From an uncultured Collinsella sp. (lineage in GTDB: Bacteria > Actinomycetota > Coriobacteriia > Coriobacteriales > Coriobacteriaceae): 37,803 nt of DNA. A program made the position numbers and the translations under genes. How positions within the stretch are numbered: the stretch's first letter is position 1; every line of letters begins with the position of its first letter. The stretch is taken from positions 1 to 37,803 of the forward strand of contig CAKUGM010000011.1 in the NCBI GenBank assembly GCA_934654625.1, given 5' to 3'. This document shows positions 7,844 through 15,407 of the stretch, one piece after another. Below the pieces are notes generated by a model. The model saw only the letters and a list, made by a program, of their open reading frames with translations. It had not been told where the DNA came from and did not search any database.

Positions 7844-9081
7844 TGGCTGCGAGACCGTATGGCGTTTTGGGTCGCGTGCTGGGACATTCCTACACACCCA
7901 CCATCTATAGAGAGCTCGCAGGCTTAGACTATCGTCGCTTTGAACGTGAGCCCGAAGAGCTCGAGGACTTTCTTAACGGGGACGAATGGGAAGGTGTCAA
8001 CGTAACGATTCCCTACAAGCGCTCCGTCATCCCCTATCTTGCAGACATGAGCGATATCGCTCGCCGTTTGGGCAACGTCAACACCATCACGCGCCGCGAA
8101 GACGGTACCCTGTATGGTGACAACACCGATTACTATGGCTTCAAATGTCTCGTTGAATCCTTGGGCGTCGATGTGGCAGGAATGCGTGCCGTGGTCTTTG
8201 GCGGAACCGGAGGCGCAGGGGCAACGGTTTTGGCCGTTCTTGCCGATATGGATGTCGAGGCGATATCCATCAGTCGACAAGGGGAGCGTACTTACAAGGA
8301 CCTCAAAAACCTGCCCGATATCGAGCTTGCCGTCAACTGCACGCCGGTAGGCATGTATCCCAACTGTCCCGACTCTCCCTGTTGCCTTGACGACCTGCCA
8401 GACCTTAAGGCCGTTGTCGACATCGTCTACAATCCCGCGCGCACCGGAATCATTCTTGAGGCCGAGAAGCGAAACATCCCCTGCACAAGCGGTCTGCTGA
8501 TGCTTGTTGCCCAGGCAGCACAGGCAGTGGAGCGCTACACCGGCAAAGCGATTGAGCTCGCCCGCACCCGCGAGGTAACCGATCGTCTATCGGCAACAGA
8601 GCAAAATATCGCCATTATCGGCATGCCCGGATGCGGAAAGACCAGCGGAGGCAAGGCTCTCTCCTCAATTCTCGATCGGCCCTTTGTGGATATCGACCAA
8701 GAGCTTGAATCTCGCTTGGGGTGCAGCTGCTCCGCTTATATCCAGCGCGAAGGCGAGGAGGCCTTCCGAGTCCAGGAGACCGCTTGCCTCGCTGATATCG
8801 CCAAGCGCAGCGGTCAGGTCATCTCCTGCGGCGGCGGCGTGGTCACACGCCCGGAAAACTATCCGCTCTTGCACCAAAACAGTATGATCGTCATGATCGA
8901 TCGCACGCTTTCCCAACTTGCAACGCACGGGCGCCCCATCACGGCACGCGATGGCATTGAGGCGCTTGCGGCGAAACGCATGCCGTTCTACCACGCCTGG
9001 GCCGACTACGTGGTCCAGTCTCAAGACACCCCGATGCATACCGCCGCGCAAATTCGCGACATCTTGCCCGACATGATCTAG
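7843..9081 (+). CDS. aroE/aroK: Shikimate dehydrogenase–shikimate kinase fusion
   Basis: One 412-residue polypeptide for two consecutive steps, 3-dehydroshikimate to shikimate and shikimate to shikimate 3-phosphate. Residues 1 to about 250 are AroE: LGHSYTP substrate loop, VNVTIPYK (catalytic Lys59), NTD (Asp96) and the NADP-binding FGGTGGAG (about 119–126). Residues about 255–412 are a complete AroK: Walker A GMPGCGKT (260–267), DID (283–285) for substrate and Mg2+, FRVQE, CGGG (329–332) and a GRP lid. Both halves look active. The start is the ATG at 7843 (GGAGG seven bases upstream), not an upstream one, giving a TAATG overlap with pheA. AroE–AroK fusions in this order are uncommon; a separate shikimate kinase also exists at 20309–20842. 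Confidence 0.94.
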   Translation: MAARPYGVLGRVLGHSYTPTIYRELAGLDYRRFEREPEELEDFLNGDEWEGVNVTIPYKRSVIPYLADMSDIARRLGNVNTITRREDGTLYGDNTDYYGFKCLVESLGVDVAGMRAVVFGGTGGAGATVLAVLADMDVEAISISRQGERTYKDLKNLPDIELAVNCTPVGMYPNCPDSPCCLDDLPDLKAVVDIVYNPARTGIILEAEKRNIPCTSGLLMLVAQAAQAVERYTGKAIELARTREVTDRLSATEQNIAIIGMPGCGKTSGGKALSSILDRPFVDIDQELESRLGCSCSAYIQREGEEAFRVQETACLADIAKRSGQVISCGGGVVTRPENYPLLHQNSMIVMIDRTLSQLATHGRPITARDGIEALAAKRMPFYHAWADYVVQSQDTPMHTAAQIRDILPDMI

Positions 9082-9096
9082 AAGAGAGTCGTCACC

Positions 9097-9537
9097 ATGA
9101 ATGCCCTTGTGATCAACGGACCGAACCTCAACATGCTCGGCATCCGTGAACCCGATATCTATGGTCGCCAAACCTACGACGACCTTGTTGAACTTTGCCA
9201 GACTGCAGGGCGAGACGCAGGATTCGACACGGTTGATGTTTACCAATCAAACCACGAGGGAGACCTCATCGATACGATTCAACAAGCACACGGCGTATAC
9301 GACGGTATCGTCATCAATCCGGCAGCCTATACGCACACAAGTGTCGGCATCCTCGATGCGCTTAAAGCCGTCCAGATTCCCGCAGTCGAAATCCATATCT
9401 CGGCAGTCGACGAGCGTGAAAGCTTCCGTCAGGTCTCGTATGCAGGTATGGCGTGCTTCGACCGTGTGGTAGGCGAAGGACTGGAGGGCTATGCGCACGC
9501 CCTGCGCCTACTTAAAGACCATCTATCCCAGCCGTAA
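9097..9537 (+). CDS. aroQ: 3-dehydroquinate dehydratase, type II
   Basis: Dehydrates 3-dehydroquinate to 3-dehydroshikimate, third step of the pathway. The 146-residue length and motifs are those of the small dodecameric type II enzyme: INGPNLNMLG, EPDIYG with catalytic Tyr22, YQSNHEGDLID, the INPAAYTHTS block, and VEIHIS with the catalytic His. It is the last gene of the aro operon and ends just before the shared terminator. With it the operon covers all seven common-pathway steps. Confidence 0.96.
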   Translation: MNALVINGPNLNMLGIREPDIYGRQTYDDLVELCQTAGRDAGFDTVDVYQSNHEGDLIDTIQQAHGVYDGIVINPAAYTHTSVGILDALKAVQIPAVEIHISAVDERESFRQVSYAGMACFDRVVGEGLEGYAHALRLLKDHLSQP

Positions 9538-9567
9538 AAGCAGGCACCTACTCTAAGGTGCCTGCTT
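9536..9567. terminator. Bidirectional terminator shared by aroQ and recN
   Basis: A perfect 12-bp stem, AAGCAGGCACCT (9538–9549) and AGGTGCCTGCTT (9556–9567), encloses a 6-base loop. The minus-strand exit has TTTT; the plus-strand exit has only a weak T tract. The convergent genes aroQ (stop at 9537) and recN (stop codon 9548–9550) meet here, and the last codons of recN form one arm of the hairpin. Confidence 0.85.
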
Positions 9568-11185
9568 CATCAAGAAGCGCGCGGGCATGGTCGATCGACA
9601 CCTGCTCGGTGTCACCCGAAAGCATGCGAGCGATTTCGGCCACCCGGCTATCCCCCTCAATCGGAACAATTGATGTACAGGGAATCTCCGTGTCGCTCTT
9701 TTTGGTGACGAGATAGTGGCGGGATGCCGCGACGGCAATCTGCGCTGTATGCGTGACGACGATAACCTGATGCGTACGCGAAAGATCGGCAAGAACCGAG
9801 GCGAGGGAGCGCGCCGTCGCCCCGCCAACACCGGCATCGATCTCGTCGAAGACCATGGTCGAAACCCCATCGGCCTCGCCAAAAACAACGCTGCAGGCAA
9901 GCATGACACGCGAGAGCTCGCCGCCGGATGCGATACGACGCAGGGGGCGCGGCGTTAGGCCGGCACCGCTTCGGTACAGAAGCTCATAGGTACAAGAACC
10001 CGATTCGGTCCAGGCCTTTCGATCGAGCTCGCGAACATGCCAAACGAGCTCGGCATGACCCATCTCCAAGCGCGCGAGCTGCTTTCCCACCTCGCGACAA
10101 AATCGCGGGCCAGCAGCGGCACGACGACGTGCAAGCTTTTTCGCAGCATCCTGAAGAGAAGCCTCCGCCTCGTCCACGCGTTGCTTTGCGCGGGCAAGGC
10201 GGGAATCGGAATCGTTCACAAGGCCCAGCAACTCGGCACTTTGACGGTACCGTTCAAAGACCTCGTCCATCGAGGGGCCAAATTGCCGCTTAAGGCTGTT
10301 GAGCTCGCCCAGCCTCTCATGCATGCGAGCAAGGTCGGCTGGATCGAAATCGACTGAATCGCGGTAGCGTCTGAGCTCGGCCGCAGCATCCTCCATCGTG
10401 ATGGCGGCGCCGCTTAGTTCATCGGCAAAATTCGCAAGAGCGGCATCGACGCTACCCATGCGGGACAGTTCGGCGATTGCAGAATTGAGCGCATCAAGCG
10501 CTCCGCTTTCTCCCGAAAGATATTGCTGTGCATCATTTGCACAGGTTGCAAGAGTTTCGGCATGCTCAACACGAGGAAGGAGCTCTTCGAGCTCTTCAAG
10601 TTCGCCCGGCTTAGGATCGACCTCTTCGATCCTCTCAACGCAAAAACGAGCCTCTTCAAGGCGAGAGCCCTGCGTGCGTGCCGCTCGCTCAAGTTCGACG
10701 TACTCCTTCACAAGACGACGGTGCTCGCGAAATGCCGCCAGGTATGCAGCGTGGGCAGAAGCAATGGTGTCGCGACCCCACGTATCGACCATGGTCAGAT
10801 GATATGTGGTATCAAGCAATCGCTGATGCTCATGCTGGCCACAAATATCGACAAGGGGACTCACCTGAGCAGCAAGCTCAGAAACGCTAGCAAGGGCACC
10901 ATCGATCTTCACACGGCTGCGTCCGTCGGCAGAAAGTCGACGCTCGACGACAAATCCCTCGATATCGGTATCGCTACGGTACATGCGTCCCTGAACGAGA
11001 GCCATCGTCTCGCCCTCGCGGACGCACGTTGAATCCGCACGCTCGCCCATCAGAAGCTTTAAGGCAGAGAGAAGAGCGGTTTTGCCCGCACCGGTCTCGC
11101 CGGTAAGCACGGTAAGGCCAGGTGCGAAGGAAATCTGGGCGCTGCCGATCAGCGCGATATTGCGAACCTGCAGTTCATCAATCAT
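9548..11185 (-). CDS. recN: DNA repair protein RecN
   Basis: SMC-like ATPase that binds DNA ends and assists RecA-dependent double-strand-break repair. The 545 residues show Walker A GETGAGKT (29–36), a long central coiled-coil region with many Glu/Arg/Leu heptads, the ABC signature ASGGELSRVMLA and Walker B VFDEIDAGVGG. The start is the ATG at 11185 ('MIDELQVRNIALI'), where the family begins, overlapping the nadK stop by 8 bases. An in-frame upstream extension lies inside nadK and has no family similarity. The tlyA–nadK–recN order is widespread in Gram-positive bacteria. No SOS box is evident immediately upstream. Confidence 0.96.
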   Translation of the reverse strand: MIDELQVRNIALIGSAQISFAPGLTVLTGETGAGKTALLSALKLLMGERADSTCVREGETMALVQGRMYRSDTDIEGFVVERRLSADGRSRVKIDGALASVSELAAQVSPLVDICGQHEHQRLLDTTYHLTMVDTWGRDTIASAHAAYLAAFREHRRLVKEYVELERAARTQGSRLEEARFCVERIEEVDPKPGELEELEELLPRVEHAETLATCANDAQQYLSGESGALDALNSAIAELSRMGSVDAALANFADELSGAAITMEDAAAELRRYRDSVDFDPADLARMHERLGELNSLKRQFGPSMDEVFERYRQSAELLGLVNDSDSRLARAKQRVDEAEASLQDAAKKLARRRAAAGPRFCREVGKQLARLEMGHAELVWHVRELDRKAWTESGSCTYELLYRSGAGLTPRPLRRIASGGELSRVMLACSVVFGEADGVSTMVFDEIDAGVGGATARSLASVLADLSRTHQVIVVTHTAQIAVAASRHYLVTKKSDTEIPCTSIVPIEGDSRVAEIARMLSGDTEQVSIDHARALLDEAGTLE

Positions 11186-12035
11186 GGCGGACACCGTAGA
11201 AGACGCGCGAAACGGAATTGTAGAAGCTCTCGGGGCCATAATCGAGCAACAGGACGTCGGCGTCGCCGCGGCTGACGGCAACGTATTCGACTTCCCCCTC
11301 AGGACTCAGGAACTGACCGTCTACTGCGATAGCGGGCACCGAGGGACGGTCATGGGACATGGCGATCTCTACCACATCGGAAGGTGAGGTGAGAAAGGCG
11401 CGCGCCTGGATGGTATGAGGAGCGATAGGGACGCAAACCATGCCCGAAAAATCGGGACACACGATAGGACCGCCAGCAGAAAGAGCGTAGCCGGTAGATC
11501 CCGTTGCCGTAGACACAACGACGCCGTCACCGCGAAGGCGATCGATATGATGGCCGGAAACGCAGATATCGAATTCAACCATATCGGAAAGAGGCCCACG
11601 CGTAAGCGCCAAATCATTGAGAGCATAAGCGGTAATGACCCGATCTTCACCATCAGGCATCGTGCTGTGAACTTCACAGCACAGCGTTGCGCGGCGGCTT
11701 ACATGCATCTCGCCGGCAAGGGCATCGGAGACGACACTCAGGATGTCGCCCTCCTCAGGGTTGGCCGCAGTAAGAAAACCAACGTGTCCATAGGAAAGAC
11801 CGAGGATGGGAATCTCGTTCATACCCACCAAGTGCGCTGCCCGCAGCAGCGTGCCATCGCCGCCCAGGGAGATAACGAGATCGAAATCCGAAAGATCGGT
11901 TTCGTCTTTGATGCCAGAGCGCTGATCGACAGCCCATGCCACCTCGATTCCCTGGCGCGAAAGCCAAAGCTCAAGGGTAAGACCGCTTTGAATCGCCTCG
12001 TCCTTATAGTAATTGGGGACTAAAAAGACCTTCAT
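11178..12035 (-). CDS. nadK: NAD kinase
   Basis: Phosphorylates NAD+ to NADP+ in the cytoplasm. The 285-residue protein has the diagnostic GGDGT motif (58–62, catalytic Asp60), LGLSYGHVGFL, the ALND substrate motif and the glycine-rich TATGSTGYALSAGGP block. Length fits bacterial NadK. Start and stop overlap neighbours on both sides (4 bases with tlyA, 8 with recN), so it is part of a translationally coupled tlyA–nadK–recN unit. Confidence 0.95.
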   Translation of the reverse strand: MKVFLVPNYYKDEAIQSGLTLELWLSRQGIEVAWAVDQRSGIKDETDLSDFDLVISLGGDGTLLRAAHLVGMNEIPILGLSYGHVGFLTAANPEEGDILSVVSDALAGEMHVSRRATLCCEVHSTMPDGEDRVITAYALNDLALTRGPLSDMVEFDICVSGHHIDRLRGDGVVVSTATGSTGYALSAGGPIVCPDFSGMVCVPIAPHTIQARAFLTSPSDVVEIAMSHDRPSVPAIAVDGQFLSPEGEVEYVAVSRGDADVLLLDYGPESFYNSVSRVFYGVRHD

Positions 12036-12835
12036 AGCTCCTCAGCCTTCTTCGTTAGCCGCGAAACCTGCAACCGGATATCATCTGACGAGCTTTCGTT
12101 GAAACGAACGCGATCGCCAAAGATAAAAAACTCTCGATTCCCTTTTGCGCCATGAATGGGTGAGACGCAGATATCTACCGGATAGAGACCCCGATCGGCA
12201 AAAAGCTCAACCGTCTGCGAAAGAACCCGAGCGTGAACGCGCGGGTCGCGAACGATACCGCCCTCCCCCACCTCATGGGCCTCAGCTTCGAATTGAGGCT
12301 TTACGAGAGAGACGAAAGCGCCGTGGGGCGCAAACAATTCAAGAGTCGCGGGAAGAATGGTGCGAATGCTCGTAAAGGAGACATCGCATACGGCAAGGTC
12401 GAAGACAGAGCCGTATCCTTGACCGGGAAGATCGACGATATTGGTTCGCTCATGTAAATCAACGCGTTCGTCGTTTCGAAGCGACCAATCGAACTGAGCA
12501 TGACCGACATCGACAGAAACAACCCGCTTCGCACCGCGCTTGAGCAAGCAATCGGTAAAGCCGCCAGAAGAACATCCGATATCCAGGCAATAAAGGCCAT
12601 TCACATCGACAGAAAAGGCATCCAACGCACCCGCGAGCTTAAGGCCGCCTCGACTCACATAGGGAATACGCCCCTTGACGTGCAAATCACAGCCGACTTC
12701 GACCCGTACCGCAGAAGAGGAAAAACGCTCTCCAGCGCAGGACACAAGGCCCGCCATGCACATGCGAAGGGCATCATCGCGTGTCTGGCAGATGCCTTGC
12801 GTAATCATCTCATCATCTAAACGGCGCCGCTTCAT
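12032..12835 (-). CDS. tlyA: TlyA family rRNA (cytidine-2'-O)-methyltransferase
   Basis: The 267 residues comprise an S4 RNA-binding domain (about 1–60) and an FtsJ/RrmJ-type methyltransferase with SAM motif LDIGCSSGGFTD (about 84–95). The K-D-K-E catalytic tetrad is recognisable: Lys in SRGGLKLAGAL, Asp in VCDVSF, Lys in LVKPQFE and Glu in GNREFF. Family members methylate 16S and 23S rRNA, and TlyA loss confers capreomycin resistance in mycobacteria. Some family members have been called haemolysins, which I consider secondary. It is 8 bases from xseB and overlaps nadK. Confidence 0.93.
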   Translation of the reverse strand: MKRRRLDDEMITQGICQTRDDALRMCMAGLVSCAGERFSSSAVRVEVGCDLHVKGRIPYVSRGGLKLAGALDAFSVDVNGLYCLDIGCSSGGFTDCLLKRGAKRVVSVDVGHAQFDWSLRNDERVDLHERTNIVDLPGQGYGSVFDLAVCDVSFTSIRTILPATLELFAPHGAFVSLVKPQFEAEAHEVGEGGIVRDPRVHARVLSQTVELFADRGLYPVDICVSPIHGAKGNREFFIFGDRVRFNESSSDDIRLQVSRLTKKAEEL

Positions 12836-12843
12836 GCGAGCAA

Positions 12844-13086
12844 CTATTCTGCTGTGGATTCGGAATACGAATCGTCCTTTGCCGAGCTTTCCTCAAGCTG
12901 AGCAGCCTCGCGATCGGAAAGCTCGAAATTATCCACCATCTCGACAGCTTTGGAACCCAAGGCGATAGCCTCGTCAAAAAGATCGAGGCTATGTTCAAGG
13001 GAAGCATCTTTTGCACGCACGGCGGTAACGATATCGTCCATGCGCGCCATGACGTCATCAAACGTGCGGACTGTCGACTCAGACAT
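12844..13086 (-). CDS. xseB: Exodeoxyribonuclease VII small subunit
   Basis: An 80-residue, mostly helical acidic protein with the XseB pattern 'FDDVMARMDDIV…LEHSLDLFDEAIALG'. With XseA it forms exonuclease VII, which degrades single-stranded DNA. The large-subunit gene xseA, normally immediately upstream, is absent here: nusB ends only 2 bases before this start. The acidic C-terminal tail (EESSAKDDSYSES) is probably disordered. Confidence 0.88.
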   Translation of the reverse strand: MSESTVRTFDDVMARMDDIVTAVRAKDASLEHSLDLFDEAIALGSKAVEMVDNFELSDREAAQLEESSAKDDSYSESTAE

Positions 13087-13088
13087 CT

Positions 13089-13622
13089 CTAGTCGTCCAT
13101 ATCCGTCGTATCGAGAACGATGGGCTCGTCCGAGTCGTCCTCGTCATTTGCCGAATCATCACGCGGGGTAAGGGAAGCATCAAAGGTAGCATCGGAAGGA
13201 AGCTGATCTTGACGAGCGATACGACCGAGAATGCCATTGACGAACTTGGCCGACTCATCCGTCCCGTAGGCCTTCGCGATCTCGACGGCCTCGTTGATCA
13301 CGACAGCCGTATCCAAGCGGTCACTCGGGTCGGCGCAACGCAGCTCGAACACAGCGATACGCAAAAGGTTCCTGTCAGATGCAGGCATGCGGTTGAGGTC
13401 CCAATTTTTGGAGCAGGCGACGAGAGCGGAATCGATCTCGTCGATATGCTCGTAGGCACCGCGAGCGAGCTCGATGGCATAGTCATCCAAGGGCCCCTTG
13501 GAAAGAAGATAATCGCCCGCAAGAACAGCATCGACAGGCTTATCGAGCGCCTCGGCTTGGAACAGGATCTGAAGCGCCTGGCTACGCGCAAGCGTACGGC
13601 CGCGATTGACTTTAGAGCTCAA
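13089..13622 (-). CDS. nusB: Transcription antitermination factor NusB
   Basis: RNA-binding factor of the rRNA antitermination complex, acting with NusE (S10) at boxA. The 177-residue protein has the all-helical NusB fold with 'RSQALQILFQAEAL' near the start, 'RMPASDRNLLRIAVFEL' and 'VVINEAVEIAKAYGTDESAKFVNGIL'. It is longer than typical NusB (about 130–145 residues) because of an acidic C-terminal tail from about residue 140, rich in Asp/Glu and likely disordered. Start ATG at 13622, 3 bases after the asp23 stop. Confidence 0.94.
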   Translation of the reverse strand: MSSKVNRGRTLARSQALQILFQAEALDKPVDAVLAGDYLLSKGPLDDYAIELARGAYEHIDEIDSALVACSKNWDLNRMPASDRNLLRIAVFELRCADPSDRLDTAVVINEAVEIAKAYGTDESAKFVNGILGRIARQDQLPSDATFDASLTPRDDSANDEDDSDEPIVLDTTDMDD

Positions 13623-13625
13623 GAG

Positions 13626-13988
13626 CTACTCCTTGGGAAACACCAGGTTGTCGATGCAAACATCGACAGCACTAACGGCTACGCCAACCTGAGCGTCAAT
13701 CGCCTTCGAAACGGCGACGCGCACGGCCTCGGCGAGCTTTTTGAACGGATAACCGAAGAAGACGGTCAGGCGAACGACGATGTGAAGTGCATCATCTTCA
13801 ACTGTAGCCTCGACGGCGGGAAGAGACGGAGACGACGTTTTGGAAGAGAACATCGAAACGAGATTCGCAGCAAGGTCGTTATTACCAACCGAAGCCACGC
13901 CCTCAACATCGGCAAGCGAGCGTACGACAATCGTAGTCAAAACGTCCGGCGCGATAGCGATGCCATCGATCTTAATCTCTTGGCTCAT
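13626..13988 (-). CDS. Asp23/Gls24 family envelope stress protein
   Basis: A 120-residue Asp23/Gls24 (DUF322) protein starting MSQEIKIDGIAIAPDVL and containing the family's 'VVRLTVFFGYPFKKLAEAVRVAVSKAI' core. In Staphylococcus, Asp23 is a membrane-tethered cytoplasmic protein linked to cell-wall stress. The accC-adjacent paralogue (YqhY in Bacillus) is linked to control of acetyl-CoA carboxylase. Its position between accC and nusB matches yqhY exactly, so the YqhY role is the better guess. I chose the ATG at 13988 over a GTG nine bases upstream because GGGTGAG is better spaced. Confidence 0.88.
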   Translation of the reverse strand: MSQEIKIDGIAIAPDVLTTIVVRSLADVEGVASVGNNDLAANLVSMFSSKTSSPSLPAVEATVEDDALHIVVRLTVFFGYPFKKLAEAVRVAVSKAIDAQVGVAVSAVDVCIDNLVFPKE

Positions 13989-14003
13989 ATGACTCACCCA
14001 TTT

Positions 14004-15359
14004 CTAGCAAAGATACTCGGGCATATGCTCAGGAATGAAATCAGTGTACACGATTCCGGACGCAAACTGAGCGTTTCGCACAACATCCCGATGGAATGGA
14101 AGCGTCGTGGCGATGCCTTCGATCTCGCATTCATCGAGTGCTCGACGGGCGCGAGCAAGCGCCTGGTCGCGATCGGCACCCCACACGATGATCTTTGCCA
14201 CCAGCGAGTCATAGGTGGGAGGAATCGTATAGCCCTCGTAGACATGAGTTTCCACGCGCACGCCAGGACCGCCGGGAAGACGAAGATGCTTGATGGTCCC
14301 AGGACAAGGCCTAAAACCATGCTCGGGATCCTCGGCGTTGATACGGAATTCAAAGGCATGGCCAGAAGGCACGGTGATGCCGCCGTCGGGAACCGTCATA
14401 GGCTCACCGGAAGCGATGCGCAGCTGCTCGCACACAAGGTCGGTCCGCGTGATCTCCTCGGTCACCGGATGCTCGACCTGAATACGCGTGTTCATCTCCA
14501 TGAAGTAGAAGCTACCGTCCTCATCGAGCAAAAACTCGATGGTGCCCGCGTTGACATAGCCAACCTCGCGCACGGCCGTGATGGCGACCTTGCACATCTG
14601 AGCGCGCTGGTCGTCGGACAACGCCGGGCTCGGAGCCTCCTCGACGAGCTTTTGATGACGACGCTGAACAGAGCAGTCGCGTTCGCAAAGCGCCGCGGCG
14701 TGGCCAAAGGAATCGGCCAGCACCTGGATCTCGACATGACGAGGACGAAGGATGAGCTTCTCGAGATAGACTTCATCGTTGCCAAAGGCGACACGCGCCT
14801 CCGAGCGAGCAGCATCGAATTCCTTCTGCAGGTCAGCGGGGTCATGCACCTCACGCATGCCCTTACCGCCACCGCCGGCAGACGCCTTGATAAGCACGGG
14901 ATATCCCACGCCCTCGGCAAACGCTCGAGCCTGCTCAACAGACTCGACAGGACCGTCGCTTCCGGGAACGGTGGGGACGCCAGCGGCCTTCATGGTCTGC
15001 TTGGCGTTACTCTTCTCGCCCATCGCATCGATCACCTCGGGCGCAGGCCCGATGAACACAAGGTCGTTATCGGCACAAGCACGAGCGAATTCGGCATTCT
15101 CGGACAAGAAACCGTAGCCGGGATGAACAGCCTCGCATCCGCGGGACACGGCGGCGCCGATGATGCGAGCGTAATCGAGGTAGCTCTTGGCAGAAGGCGC
15201 GGGCCCGATGCAGACGCGTTCGTCGGCCTCGAGAACAGCGGTGGTGTTTGCGTCCGCTTCGGAATAAGCGATGCAGCTTACAACACCAAGATCTTTACAA
15301 GCACGAACGATACGCAGCGCGATCTCGCCGCGGTTGGCGATCAAAATCTTCTTGAACAT
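14004..15359 (-). CDS. accC: Biotin carboxylase (acetyl-CoA carboxylase type)
   Basis: ATP-dependent carboxylation of the biotin carried by BCCP. The 451-residue length is that of AccC, without extra domains. Visible are the N-terminal 'FKKILIANRGEIALRIVRA', the ATP-grasp glycine loop KASAGGGGKGM, HVEIQVLAD, ERDCSVQRRHQKLVEEAP, and the catalytic EMNTRIQVEHPVTEEI block. It lies 48 bases downstream of the carboxyltransferase–AccB fusion, its probable biotin donor and acceptor partner. Depending on the partner it could serve acetyl-CoA carboxylase, a two-subunit pyruvate carboxylase, or both. Confidence 0.95.
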   Translation of the reverse strand: MFKKILIANRGEIALRIVRACKDLGVVSCIAYSEADANTTAVLEADERVCIGPAPSAKSYLDYARIIGAAVSRGCEAVHPGYGFLSENAEFARACADNDLVFIGPAPEVIDAMGEKSNAKQTMKAAGVPTVPGSDGPVESVEQARAFAEGVGYPVLIKASAGGGGKGMREVHDPADLQKEFDAARSEARVAFGNDEVYLEKLILRPRHVEIQVLADSFGHAAALCERDCSVQRRHQKLVEEAPSPALSDDQRAQMCKVAITAVREVGYVNAGTIEFLLDEDGSFYFMEMNTRIQVEHPVTEEITRTDLVCEQLRIASGEPMTVPDGGITVPSGHAFEFRINAEDPEHGFRPCPGTIKHLRLPGGPGVRVETHVYEGYTIPPTYDSLVAKIIVWGADRDQALARARRALDECEIEGIATTLPFHRDVVRNAQFASGIVYTDFIPEHMPEYLC

Positions 15360-15407
15360 CCAGAAATCTGCCTTTCATGATGCGGGGAAACAGAGACGCC
15401 TACGGCC

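Noticed and set aside
13209..15380. Long plus-strand open frame (over 700 codons) opposite nusB, asp23 and accC
   Set aside because: It is antisense to three well-supported genes, its translation has no recognisable domain and is rich in Arg/His/Leu as expected for a mirror frame, and it crosses the gene boundaries of the real strand.
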